Shown here in pieces: positions 1 to 11,274 of a stretch of 64,000 bases of DNA. Numbering within the stretch: position 1 is the first letter of the stretch; every line of letters starts with the position of its first letter. Source of the stretch: Corythucha ciliata (taxonomy: Eukaryota > Arthropoda > Insecta > Hemiptera > Tingidae); NCBI GenBank assembly GCA_038030265.1, contig CM075941.1:37510164-37574163 (forward strand). Direction: 5' to 3'. The translations under genes were made by a program, and so were the position numbers. Under the pieces are notes generated by a model. That model saw only the letters and a list, made by a program, of their open reading frames with translations, was not told the origin of the DNA and did not search any database.

Positions 1-404
1 CCAGGATTAAAGAGGAAATCGTTTAATTCCCAAAACATTGTATACTTCTTTGCTTTTTGTTTTTTCACGCCGCTATCTGGCTATTCAGCAGACTGCCATT
101 ATTCTCAAACGCCCTCCACCCCTACAACCACCAGGAGCACAATACTAAGCTTTTCAGCTACATAGTAAAACTTTGATAGAGCACGAAAATTGGATTTTCC
201 AGTTCGAAATCTACAAACTTACCCAATCTCCTCACCCTAAACTCGGTCATAATGACAATAAAACTTAATCCGATTTAATAGTCAGCCTTGATCCGGAGCA
301 GACGTAGCAGCACGGCGAAGTATTGCAGGAACTATCTTTGGTGGGGGGGGGGGAGGTACAAAATTTGGTAGGGCGGAGAAGGCCCTTTTCGAATTATCGA
401 TCTT
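1..404. other. No gene recognised; poly-G tract
   Basis: I see no open frame with a start, splice sites or domain here. The only distinctive element is a run of G near 341-353 followed by GAGGTAC. Similar G/C runs next to GTAC occur in the hAT-like elements at 7.0-7.2 kb and 21.66 kb, so this may be an eroded fragment of one. Confidence 0.4.
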
Positions 405-1120
405 TGGCAGTGAATAGCCAGTTTGAAGTTACACCATCTGCAAAAGGCGCGAATGGAGGGTTTGACCATTTGTTGAAATGTGAATAGCCAGTTTGGTTCT
501 TTTTAGAGCTTTAATCGTCACTTTAGCAATTTTCAAGGCTCGTATCTTCAGTTTAGCAATTTTTAGAGCGCATACATTCACTTATTGCCAATTTTAGGGC
601 GTGAATGGACAGTTTAGCATTTCCAGCGCCCAAATAGTCAATTTAGCCATTTTAAAAGCGTGAATTATTTGTTCCTCCTTGTTGGGACGCGATTAGTCCG
701 TCAAGCCAATTTTTGAATGGTCATGGTGGTTTTTGCCATTTTTTGAGCGGGCATTGACAGTTGTCAATTTTTAGAGCGCTAAATAGTCAGTTTAGTAATT
801 TTTGAGTCGTGGTGCGAGTAATCATCATGTTTTGCCGTTTTTTGGGTGCATGTACTATAGTCCTTCAAGCTAATGGCACGAATAACGAATAACCATTATC
901 GACCATGGTCAGTGACTGGTCAGTTCGATTTAGCCATTGTCAAGGCAGGGATCATGATATGTTCAGGCATTTTCAGGGATGCACGAATCGGCAGGTTAGC
1001 CATTTTCGGGGCACTAGAAGTAATTTCTAGAGTAGGACTTGTTAGTTTGACTATTTTTAGCGCGCAAGTATAGTCAGTCTAGCCGTTTTTATGGTGGGAA
1101 TTGCTATTTTTAGGCAGGGA
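405..1120 (+). repeat. Degenerate minisatellite block M1 (about 30-35 bp unit)
   Basis: The words AATAGTCAGTTTAGC, AATTTTTAGAGCG and GCCATTTT recur every 30-40 bases with many substitutions and length changes. No two units are identical. The same words appear in reverse orientation at 37.8-38.36 kb, so this is an interspersed family. The short open frames here are shadows of the repeat. Confidence 0.75.
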
Positions 1121-2770
1121 ATGTTAGTAGAGCAAAGAACACAATTTCTCAAGCCCTCTCCTTGAGCAAATCCTGAATCCTACAGCCTGGCTACGCTCAT
1201 GATGATAGTCATTGTTATCGTTCTCTGAGTAAAGAACCTACAGTTACACACAGATACTGACATTACCCGCCATACGTGGCTTGTGATTGGCTGGTGAGCG
1301 TAACCTACATGACCGGAGCAGCGAATGAGAGATATCAAATCTATTTGATCCCTACGAGGAGGGGGGACCAAACATGGTGGACTGTCATTACTCGTAGGAA
1401 CTTATAGAGCCTTAATCTGAGGGCTGATGGGCGAATAATAAATATGGAGAGAAAATAAATATGTGTGTGGGTGTGTTGTTATAGGTGTTTGGCAAATGAT
1501 TAGTTTTTTGTCCCCCAAACCATTTAGTTGTTTGTTTATCGAACGGACGATTTTGGGAAATATTTGGACTCCAAAGAGTATACCAGTGAGCAAAATTTCA
1601 AGTTTCATGGTACGATATTGAATTTTTGGCTTGATAACCTTCAACTTTTTCCACAGAAAGCTTCGGCTAAATCGTGAACGGACCCTTTCTCTTCTTCTGC
1701 ATCAGACGATAGGTGAAGGATCAAGGAGAATCCTGCCAACTGGTTTATGGAACATTGAAAATTACATACACAGTACACACATGAGATATATGTATACCTA
1801 CATAATGTGTGAAAAGTCGGGCTCCATCACAGAGAATCGTAACGCAGCTACACCAACCATCCCCATGTTCCTCAAAGTCATAATAAGTTCATTTTCCATG
1901 CTATTGAGACTCACAATAAACCTAAAAATACTTACGATACCAATTTTTCAAATAAGTGTTTCAGTAAGTTACCCGTTCCACGAAAACAAAACAGACAGGT
2001 CTTAAATTTGCTCTCTCACAATAATTAATGTTATGTTTCCAGTTCAGATCCTTGTATACACCCCCGCCCCCGCCAATTGTACCGCCGGATTGTATTCAAT
2101 CCGTATCATTCCTGCCCACGAAGGGAGAAAATTTTTATAGCAAGTTAAGAGCATTAAACAAACTTGACAGATCGTGAAAAAGAAATTTCGCAATCGTCCA
2201 TATAAGGTGACAAGACTAACAATCGTTTTAAACTATTAATACTCCTCCTCACAATTCCGCAGAGCTTCCTGAAACAACACCACACGTGCTTGACTTTGTC
2301 AGGTGCACAACAATTACAGGTCTTTAAATGAAGTAGGTATGCAAGAAGCTGATTTACCGACCCAGTAATTTTGCAGGGACTAAATTTAAGCTCCTGTTAG
2401 TGGATTGAAAAAAAAAGAAGGGGTAAAAACACCTCTAAAAACGTTCAAAAAGATGGCATTAATTGATACTTATGAGAATTAGGACAACGAAATGCAAATT
2501 TTTATTATCTGTCTATAATTTAAAATAATGAAAAAAATAACTTTAGGGAAGCGTGTTTAACGAGGCTGAGCTTGATTACAATTGCCGCATAGGACACGGG
2601 AAAAATGAATCTAATCATTTGCATAACATTAAAAAGACGACGACAGGAAGATTTCAAATCGCGATAGATATACGGGGGCGGTGAGTGGGGGGTCCTATGG
2701 ACAAGATGGTCAAAACGGACGTTTATAGCTTGCATCACCTTGGCCTTCAAACGATCAGGGAACGTGTGGT
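1121..2770. other. Intergenic, no feature recognised
   Basis: There are open frames of up to 124 codons, but none combines a good start, a domain and codon pattern. I see no splice-framed exon. The last 200 bases lead into the TATA box of the Gly/Tyr-rich gene. Confidence 0.4.
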
Positions 2771-2771
2771 A

Positions 2772-2777
2772 TATAAA
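2772..2777 (+). promoter_or_regulatory. TATA box of Gly/Tyr-rich peptide gene
   Basis: TATAAA stands 137 bases before the proposed ATG at 2914. That predicts transcription starting near 2800 and a 5' leader of about 110 bases. The same arrangement (TATA, short leader, very short first coding exon) is seen in the genes at 26.5 and 47.6 kb. Confidence 0.6.
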
Positions 2778-2913
2778 TGAATGAAGCTCATTAGATATCT
2801 AAAGAAGAAGGTGACAAGTCTAGAGTGAATAAGTTTAATTGTGCTTCGCAGAAGGTACTCTGTACAGTGTGTTGGGAGAGGGTCTGAAACTATACATCCC
2901 GAATAGTGAAAAG

Positions 2914-4387
2914 ATGTCAGTCCAATCTGTAAGTAACACGGGTTTTTCTTAATTTTGATTATTTTGTTGAAAAATCAATTTTTGAAGAATTTAGAATAAA
3001 CCAACTGAGTCTAAGGATAATCCACTTTCCTAGTAAAATGTTGAAGATTCGCCTATTGGTAAAATTTAACGGTTCGAATACAAGAGATCCATACTCTGCC
3101 ATTAACACAATATAATAGCTCGTTAAAGTAATAAAATATTCGTTAGATATTAATTTTTCCCTCACTGCGAGTTCACGGAATGAAAATTAGGGTCCTCATT
3201 GACACTATAACACATAAATTGGGCCTCTCTTTCGAAATAAGCTCCTATGCAAGAACTGTTTGAAACCATGTATTCGTCAAACTTGGTGTTACTTGGTTTG
3301 CTTATACATTATACGCAGAGGAGTGCACTTTACAGCTTTTAGCTCAAGTCAGAATGATTAATAGACTCAATAATATCTTCTGTGACGCAGCAGATTATGT
3401 TCAATTAAATGCCTGAGCATTTAACTTCTTATTGGGCTTGAATACTTTACGTTAATCAAGTATTATATGAAAAAAAGTAAGAAATGTGATGCTCACACCC
3501 TTGTCCAAATCTTAAAGCTGCGACAACAACGTCCAAAGTAATCAAATTTTAATCAAAATTAAGGTCGTGGTTTTGGCAACTATCGGCTTACTAGCCGCCT
3601 GCGTCTCCGCTCTGCCAGCACCACCGCAATTTCATCCGGGAGTCGCACAGCAACAGTCACTTCCAGCCCCGGGCATTGCTCCTCCGTCGCGCCGAGTGGC
3701 GAAAGATCTTGAGACTGACTCCTCCATTGCCCTAGGCTACGCTGTTCCTGCAGTGGGTTATAGCTACGGCTACGGCTATCCATACGGATTGGGCTACAGT
3801 TACGGCTACGCTCTGGGTAAGAATGTTTCGTGAAATTGAAATTTTGAAATGCGTATAAATGTATGAAAGAGGCTGTTCGAGCATTCGAAAGCTTTTGTCA
3901 CGTCACTGGTGGTCATGTTTTGGAACGGTAGAAATCTGTTCCAAGCAATAAGGAAGAAATGAATGAATCGAAAAGCAAATTAAAAGGATGATTGGCGCGA
4001 GGAATATTAATTAGGGGAGAATAGCTATCCATAGTTTAAAAATAATAAAGCTGGATCCTTGAAAATCTAATTTAACAGTCAATACGCGGATCCTTCGCGG
4101 CATATAAGAATTTCGTTCATGATGGTTTTTCTTATTTGCTCCCAATCATTTATTTATGAATGAGAAGACACAGTGTCATCGAATGAATACTTTGCTGAAA
4201 ATAATTATTTTCTTTACACACAGAAATTCTTTGAAATTCTTCGTGGATGGGTCCACAATTTGTACAAGCGTGCTCACTTTCTAGTTTCCACTATCACTTC
4301 GAAGAGACTAATTTATTTGAATTTGCTCCCTATTCTGTTTCAGGTTATCCAAGCTATTACTGGGGCTACCCATATTACTACTACTGA
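2914..4387 (+). CDS. Small secreted Gly/Tyr-rich cuticle-like protein, 3 exons
   Basis: Exons 2914-2928, 3564-3816 and 4344-4387 join to 312 nt, 103 residues. Exon 1 (ATG plus four codons) ends at a GTAAGT donor. Exon 2 follows an AAG acceptor and supplies the hydrophobic core VVVLATIGLLAACVSA, with likely cleavage before LPAPP. A Pro/Gln-rich stretch follows, then a basic SRRVAK site that could be a further cleavage point. The tail is a run of GY repeats. Exon 3 adds WGYPYYYY and the stop. Phases agree at both junctions. GY-rich secreted peptides with an intron inside the signal peptide are typical of insect cuticle genes; a GY-rich antimicrobial peptide is the alternative. The exon 1 choice is inferred from the TATA box, ATG and donor. 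Confidence 0.78.
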
Positions 4388-5070
4388 GCGACTCGACTAA
4401 AATTTCGCAAAAACCTGCCGAATTATCTGTGAATAACTTTAATTTTTGTTTTTACGCTTAAAAATATCTGACTTTATAAACGTTCTGGATTATGCGCCAG
4501 CTTGTAATATTTTTTGTAGACGAAATATAGAGTAGCCAGAAAAAATTAATTATTTCCCCGCTTTTATCGGGAAAAAATTGCAAACTATCTCTCAAAATAG
4601 GTGCCTACAATAGAGAAACAGTGACGTGGGCTGACGGAAACTATTCCTTGCGCTCTCATTATGTCAATGGTAAAAATCGTCAATGGGGTCGTGAGGGGTT
4701 TATTGCACCGCATTTAAAAAAGACACTTAAAAAATTTCATTAAAACATGTTTTATAACAAGCCATTTTTGTGAACGGATTTCTTGTTTTATTGAGTTTTC
4801 ATAAACTTCCAAATTGGTCAGAAGAGAAGGAGTCGTCCAGGGGTGGAAATAATCTCATTGACGGTTTGAAAACAAACAGCATATAAGCAGTACGGCAATA
4901 ATGCTTAAAATATCGCGTAGTGTGATCCGGGGTTTTTTCATGTTTGTCAATTCATCTTAACGTTGATGCCATTTTTAAGGGTGAAGAGTGTAATGAATAA
5001 AACCATACGGCTTCAGTTCCAAAATTACGAAGCAGAATGGGATAAATTGGACGATCAGATAAAGACGAAA
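4388..5070. other. 3' flank, nothing recognised
   Basis: AT-rich sequence after the stop of the Gly/Tyr-rich gene. No clear AATAAA lies close to the stop. The span ends at AGACGAAA (5063-5070), the left target-site copy of the next element. Confidence 0.4.
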
Positions 5071-7245
5071 CAGTGGCGTAGGTAAGAATTTGTCCTGAGG
5101 GGAGGGAGGGGGGTAATTTCACATTTTAGTTAGCCACCCAGCCAGCACTCTCTTGAATCTGGACATTTTACTGGCCTCATCATAGCCTCAATCTCTCAGT
5201 TAAGGGCGATTTTTGGACTCTACTCGCAAATTAGCGCTTTTTTGGCCGAGTGTATCGATCTTCTTATAATTTCAGCCGCAGATTAGCGGTTTTGCTCCAC
5301 CCTCTCCCATAGCCATACATTTGCGCATTTTTTCAACTTTAGCAGCAAAGTATCGTTTTTATCCCGTGAGCGATGTTTCTTAATTATCCACAAGTTTTAG
5401 CGTTTTCCTCAATTTTAGCAGCATATTACCGATTTTATAAAAAATTTTACCAGGGGATTACATTTTTCTCTCTTTTAGCTGGAAATTAACGTTTTTCTTA
5501 AGTGTTTTCCACAATATCAGCCGCAAAATAGGGGAACTTTTCACGAATTAGGATTTTTTGGTTCACCATACGCAATGCATGATTTTTCTCAGTTTACTCG
5601 CGAATTAGCGGTTTCTTCGCCTATTGCAATAAATTGGCGCTTTTTTTTTCAATTTCAGCCTGAAAAGTTGACTTCAGAATCCGCAAATTGGCGTACATTC
5701 AGTTTTTGGCGCAAATTAGAATTTTTCTCAATTTCAACCACGAATTAGCGCTTTTTTTAAACTATAGCGGCGACGCGTTGCGTCGTAGCGTTTCAAACAT
5801 GTGAATTAGCGAATTTTCTCAATTTCAGTCACAAATTGGCGTTTGGCGCAATTTTAGCTGTAAATTGGCGATTTTTTCCATTTTTAGCCGCAAGTTAGCA
5901 ATTTTCTCAATTTTTAGGCTTAAAATTAACCTTTATCTTAATTTTGACCAGGCTGATTATTTTATTTCATAAATATTACCCGCAAGTTAGCGGTTTTTCA
6001 CATTTTACCCCCGCATTAGCAAAACTATATAGCTTTTATATTTATAGATTATTGCTTCTTTTCAGTTCTAGCCGTGAATTAGCGTATTTTTTAACATTAT
6101 ACTATAGCCATGCATGACTTTGCCATTTTTTTGAATTTTAGCTACAAAAATGCCTTCAGAAGGTGCGAATTTAAATTAAAAATGTATTTTTTTTCAACCC
6201 TTTCTCAAACTAAAAAATTTACATCTATCCATCTATTTCTGTCAAAAAATCATCATTTTTAAATTATAAATTTCACGACACTTAATTCGAGAATTAGTGA
6301 CGTTTCTCAATTTCAGCAGCGGGGTAGCGTTTCCAACCCGTGCATTATCTACCGAGTTTTGTCAATTTTTGCCAAGAATTGGCGTTTGACTCAATTTAAG
6401 CTGCAAATTAACAATTTTTTCCATTTTTAACTGAGAATTAGCACTTTTCTCCAATTTGAACTGAAAATTAACGTTTTTCTTAATTTTAGCTGCGCTAATT
6501 GGTGATTTTTTCAATTATTGCCGCGAATTAGTGATTTTCTTCATTTTGTATCCGCGAATTAACTTTTCTCCACAACTTTATGTCTGCATATTGCAAATTA
6601 GCGATTTTTCCCAATCTCAGCTGTGAAATAGCGTTTTGTGCTAATTTTGCGGCCATTCAGCATCCTATTCCCTTTTTCATACGCGAATGGGCGATTTTAC
6701 ACCATTTCAGTTGTGAAATTGCCGTTTTTGTCCAATTTTAACCTGAAAGCGTCTTTTATTTGTCAATATTATAGCGTGTTTTCTCAACTTTAACCGCGGG
6801 GTTTGCCAAAATACAACATTTTTGCGTTGATTTCCACAATTTATTCGAAGAATTGCCTCCATGTACCGCGAATCAGCGATTTTTTTCTTAATTTTAGTCT
6901 GGAAGTTGCATCGTGAGACCAAGAATCATCGCTGTTTAGCAGCTATAGCCACGAATATTACAGATTTTTGTCTAATAGAGGGTCCTTGGTGACCCCCCCC
7001 CCCCGTACCTCGGAAACACTACTGCGTTGGGTCTGAAGTCCAAGGAAAAAGCTGGACGTACTCGGACCTTTTCGGGCTGCTTTAAGTCCAGAAAATCTGC
7101 TAAACCTAACTTCAACGTGAAACACTCATTTTTGGGAATTTTAAAGGTGCTCTTCGTTATGGTACTAGTGCTCCTGCGTTCGTATACTTGTAGCTCTGGG
7201 GGGGGGGGGATCTATCCCCAAATCTCCCCCGTACCTACGCCCCTG
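5071..7245. mobile_element. Non-autonomous hAT-like element with minisatellite interior
   Basis: The left end reads CAGTGGCGTAGGTA and the right end, read inward, CAGGGGCGTAGGTACG. Flanking 8-mers AGACGAAA (5063-5070) and ATACGAAA (7246-7253) match at 7 of 8 positions. CAGNGGCG ends with an 8-bp duplication are hallmarks of hAT transposons. No transposase is present. About 1.8 kb of the 2,175 bp interior is a degenerate minisatellite. The last 250 bp, with a poly-G run and GTACCTACGCCCCTG, is shared with the shorter relative at 21361-21700. Confidence 0.75.
5130..6960 (+). repeat. Degenerate minisatellite block M2, type A'
   Basis: About 45 diverged units alternate GCGAATTAGCG with TTTTTCTCAATTTTAGCCG, mean spacing roughly 35-40 bases. 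Core words persist although neighbouring units differ at many sites. This is the clearest copy of the family in the window. It sits wholly inside the hAT-like element at 5071-7245. Confidence 0.85.
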
Positions 7246-7405
7246 ATACGAAAAAGGAAAAAGAAAAAGAAGAAAAAAAGAAAGCAAAAGAGGAGTTTGT
7301 GAGTCGGAGTCCGTCATCTCTGCTCACTGTGTTTTTCTTGGACAGCTTTAAAGAAAACAGCCAACGCTATCTTACTCGGCGTGTCGGCGACTCTCTTTTC
7401 GTTCG

Positions 7406-8000
7406 TGTAACGCCCTAGAAAAGGGCGTTATGTGGTGCGAGTATATTATAGAGAAGAGGAGCTCGATCCGGGGAATTATTCACCGCTCGGTGAGTGAACC
7501 CGGCGAGCTCAGTGACGAGCGGGGGAGAATGGCTGGATAGCGTCAACAAATCCTTGAGGAAACTGCTTGTTATCCACAACACTTAGGGTTTTACAAACAC
7601 GTCCTCAGGGTTTTAGTATAAAACCCGGGGGATTCTATAGTCAGAGTGGATTTCACAGCCAGAGTCGGGGGTCCACAGAGTCAGGGACGCGGATCCGTGC
7701 GGGGGGGCCGAAGCCTCGCCCCGCGCCAGCTCGTGTACACGCTACCGTAAGCCGTCGGGCCTGGGGAAAGGTGAGTCAGACTGTAAATAATAAATGTACA
7801 TCAAGGGGTAAAGGTACCTCTTTGTTACTCTTTGATGATGATGCGTGTCCGAGCAATGTGAACGCTAACAAACAAAATCCTATGTTGGACTTTTATATCA
7901 CACGTGGGACAGCGTGTTCCAACAGCGTCGGACAGCGTGTCCGAATAGTCAGTATTGGCCTTAAAACACGTGTGGGAAGGGGTGGACATATAGTGTAGTT
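7406..8000 (+). mobile_element. Possible solo LTR (Gypsy-like), 3' end undefined
   Basis: The proposed start TGTAACGCCCTAG forms a hairpin with AAGGGCGTTA (7409-7429). Openings of this kind are familiar from insect Ty3/Gypsy LTRs (recalled knowledge, not searched). Inside are TATAAA at 7617-7622, an initiator-like TCAG at 7641-7644 and AATAAA at 7789-7794, an order that would suit U3-R-U5. The local GC content is higher than around it. I find no second LTR, primer-binding site or pol sequence, and could not define the 3' end or a target duplication. Confidence 0.35.
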
Positions 8001-8280
8001 ATTCGAAGGACGCCACTTGGTGGGTTATTTGTCGTGGGGCGTGGAGGGACTACGCCCCCCCCCCTCCAGTGTACAAAGTTTCCGATCCAGCCATTGATGC
8101 TTGTCCTGGCCACAATCTCACATCATTCATTTATTCAACAAACTTGAGACACTTGAAGCACGTGGTTCCCGCATGAAACAAATCCCTGAGCAATTTCTGT
8201 GTTTCACTACAAGTCGTCTAAGGACCGATTTTTTTTGGTCCAGTCCTCACAAAAATACCGAACCGGACCGGAATAAATTA

Positions 8281-8541
8281 CGGAACGCTCTAATTTGTAT
8301 AGAATGGACAAAAGCTTGCAGAATGAGGGTTTGAAAATGTTGCACGATCGAGGCTGAAAATGCGCACGCAGCCTCCTACTGGCACCAGACACACGTTTAC
8401 GGAATATTATTCATTTTCTGAAAAAAGTACTAGAGATATGTGGCTGGTGTAAGTGAGAGACTGTGTGTGCATTTTCAGACTCGTGCAACATTTTCAAGAT
8501 CATGTTCTGTAAGCTTTTGTTCGTCTAAACGTTCGTTCGGT
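8281..8541. mobile_element. Foldback (MITE-like) hairpin F1
   Basis: An imperfect inverted repeat with arms of about 105 bases (8281-8390 and 8440-8541). Both arms carry GAAAATGTTGCACGA and ACAAAAGCTT in opposite orientation. No coding capacity. Ends read CGGAACG and CGTTCG. Confidence 0.75.
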
Positions 8542-9170
8542 CCCAGCTAAAGATGGGAACCGATATCACCCCTGTACTGATACGATTTACGATAACGATG
8601 GAAATTAATGATCTTCCACTCAAAATCTTGCTCTAGCACACGGGAAATAACGCTCCAAGAGCACGATGATAACGAGGGGAGAGGAGTATGGAGTAATATT
8701 TTGTTTTTTCACATTGAATGAACCAGCCAAAGCGCGGTGATACGCAGGGAACGTAAATTGTTGCCAATAATTTCTTATTCAATCAAAAATACTTTTAAGA
8801 TATTCCCCTATCCGATCAAATTAACCCAAACCTACCCTTGATATTATGAGTTTTGTAAATGGGGGTGGGGAAAGGGAGACGATTCTTGCTCTACATGCAT
8901 CTGCAAATTTTTATCTACGAGTACTTGAACTACGATTAACAGGAAATTCAACAGTTGTCTAATGTAAACGTGGAATTTAACGTATCTATTGTTTGGTTAA
9001 AATATGTTGAGTATGTTTTGGTACAGATAGCAAAGGGAGGGATTTTGAAATAAATTCGGGGTTTAATCTTCAGCCGAACGTTACAATGGATAGAAGGGCA
9101 AGTCGAAATAATTCTAAATATAATTTTTTGAAACAAATCGATTAACTATGAAAATATTGTTTCTTTCCAG

Positions 9171-9230
9171 TTAGCCGTTACCTTTTTTCTCGCATTGCTT
9201 ACTGCAGCGATAATCATTGCGGTTCTTTCG
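9171..9230 (+). CDS. Candidate exon: hydrophobic leader of an unseen secreted protein
   Basis: A TTTCTTTCCAG acceptor precedes exactly 20 in-frame codons translating to a purely hydrophobic segment (LAVTFFLALLTAAIIIAVLS), followed by a strong GTGAGT donor. The three small secreted-protein genes in this window use the same layout: a tiny ATG exon, then an exon with the rest of the signal peptide. A possible first exon is ATG AGT TTT at 8846-8854 before GTAAAT. A possible last exon is 13572-13633 (after TTCTTCCAG, ending in TAG), but its phase does not join this donor directly, so an exon would be missing. Product unknown. Confidence 0.4.
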
Positions 9231-9795
9231 GTGAGTAAGACCACTAGAAAGTACATGGATTTTCTTTCGTGAGCTCAGGGCGGGCATGTGATGATGAACG
9301 GGGTAAGTGAGCCATATAGTATGGAACATTGAACTTAGTTTAGTCTCGCGGATACATTTTTCAAATTATTTCACGGCTCAGCTTTGTGAAACAGACATTC
9401 ATTTTGTGGAGTTTATGATTGAACTTTTCTATTTTTTGTGGAAATTAAAGATGGGGAAAGTTCGGTGATTTCAAAGCATTCTCCTTTTACTTATGCGTAG
9501 GATAATTTAGTTCAAAAATTCAAAATTCGTAGGTACCCTTTTTACATAATACAGTAGGAAGAAAGTCTTGAGCACCCACCCGTTTCATATAGACTTAGTT
9601 GAAAACACTCGGCGGCATTGCGGTACATAATATGTCTCTGGTGTAAACAAGGGGACTTGCTCTTTTCTACTTTTGTGATGATTTATGAAAGATGTTAAGA
9701 TAGAGGTGCTCACTTTCCTTGAATTTAAGGCCTCCTTAAGCGTTTCGAAACAGATGACACGTTTTAACAGACCGCATGATTTTTCAACACCTTAG

Positions 9796-9911
9796 ACACG
9801 TCTGTGGAGTCTATCCCATCAAACAAATGTATTCTCTCGAAAAATGAAGCCTTTTGATAGGTTGCATGTACTCCAAAGACGCATAGCATAGAGCTTGTAA
9901 ACGGGGTCTTA
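9796..9911. mobile_element. Diverged foldback element F2, same family as 14.6 and 23.9 kb
   Basis: Shares AAACAAATGTATTC, CTCGAAAAATGAAGC and TTTTGATAGGTTGCAT with the elements at 14622-14742 and 23875-24010. It keeps the ATAGAGCTTGTAAACGG end on the right. The outer left arm is eroded. Confidence 0.7.
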
Positions 9912-10937
9912 CAGGCCTTAAGTTAGGGTATTGTAGCCACAAAATTTACAATTTTTCGTGGAGTCACCGTTAATTTTTCCCAAGAAACTGGAAAAATCGC
10001 TTGGAAACGGAAAATTTTGCCCCTGCCCCCCCCCCACGGCGGACCATTTTAAGCAGGAAACTGCAAATTCAGACTTAAGAACCTTATTGATATATGGCTA
10101 TAAAACGTGAGTTAGATAGAAAGCAGAAAAACAGAAAAAGCATAGACTCGATGAATGGAGACCAAAAGTGACGAAACATCATGTCCGCCTCGATAAACAT
10201 CTGCGAAGTCACATTTTTAGGGAGAAAACCAACAATAATGTAAAGCAATAATTTTTCATTTGAAGGTGAAAGATAAATCATTCAATAAACAAATTGTATG
10301 GCAAAAAAGTCGGTGTATTGCAAAATGGGAGAAAAGTCGCAGCAAAATACCTACATTCGTGGATGAAAATCTACAAAATTGCAATTTTTGGGTCTATAAA
10401 TATCAGCCAAATGTGTCAGGTATTCACATTGGCTAACCGGCAAGTTCCGGGTCCTGTTTTTCATAGTGCGCGTGGAGTCCGGTCTACACGATCCGAGAGC
10501 TCGCAAAGCTTCATGAATAGCCACAAAATGTTTATGAGGAAGTTTCACATTTTCCAAAAATATTTTTTTTCGGTGGGGCATATCAATCCTTCCATGTAAA
10601 TAAATAAATAAAAATGTAAAAACCCTTCAGAAATATTTTTTATTTATTAACAAAAGTTGGCATATTTGAAATCCCGCCAAAACGAACATTTTCCGCAACG
10701 TAATATCCCTTGTATTTTCTGTCCTTTTCATGCCTCTAAAAAGCTCATTTGTTTATCCTCCATTATTTTATTATTGGAGAGCTCTAGTAGAAAATAAGGC
10801 AAAGAAACACAACAATAAAGTGCTTTTTTTTCGGAAGACACTGATGGCTTAAGCATGTTAGCTAGCTGACATGTTCACTAGCAAAATCGCGTATTAATTT
10901 ACTGTTGGGTTATTTTACGAAGGGATCACGACTTACG

Positions 10938-11074
10938 AGGTCCGTTCCATTGTTTCGCGAGTGCTACACTTTTGAAGAAAATCATCTGGTTTCATCCAAT
11001 TTTTCAGAATAAGTCAATAAAATCACATGGTTTTCTACACTAGTGTAGCTAGTGTAAAACAATGGAACGGACCT
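10938..11074. mobile_element. Foldback element F3 with AGGTCCGTTCC ends
   Basis: Terminal inverted repeats AGGTCCGTTCCATTGTTT and AAACAATGGAACGGACCT are perfect over 18 bases. Inner arms match imperfectly around CTAGTGTAG. Flanking ACG on both sides could be a 3-bp target duplication or chance. Its left end resembles that of F12 (23875). Confidence 0.85.
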
Positions 11075-11165
11075 ACGCTCTATTTTAGTGTAAATAACCT
11101 TGAAAAATTGATTTATGAATAAGTTCTGACCTATGAAACTTCCTCATTGTAAGTTTTGGGTCTGA

Positions 11166-11274
11166 GGGCCGTATTCGTATAGTCGTCACTCAAGTTGAGT
11201 ATTTTATAGTGAGTCATCTATATGAATCGAAATACGCGAATACTCAGCTTGAGTGATGACAATGAATACGGGTC
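11166..11274. mobile_element. Foldback element F4 (GGGCCGTATTC ends)
   Basis: Arms GGGCCGTATTCGTATAG and TGACAATGAATACGGGTC pair imperfectly, with TCACTCAAGTTGAGTATT against AATACTCAGCTTGAGTGA. The core ACTCAGCTTGA also occurs in half-copies at 14755-14818 and 62990-63053. Confidence 0.75.

Noticed and set aside
405..1120. CRISPR-like or other spaced direct repeats
   Set aside because: Units are diverged throughout, with no constant repeat and unique spacer, and the context is eukaryotic.
1631..2005. 124-codon plus-strand open frame
   Set aside because: No promoter, splice sites or domain; codon and residue pattern looks like AT-rich noise.
7567..7998. 143-codon open frame with Gly/Arg-rich start
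   Set aside because: Lies in the possible LTR; no gag or host domain is visible and the frame is explained by locally high GC.
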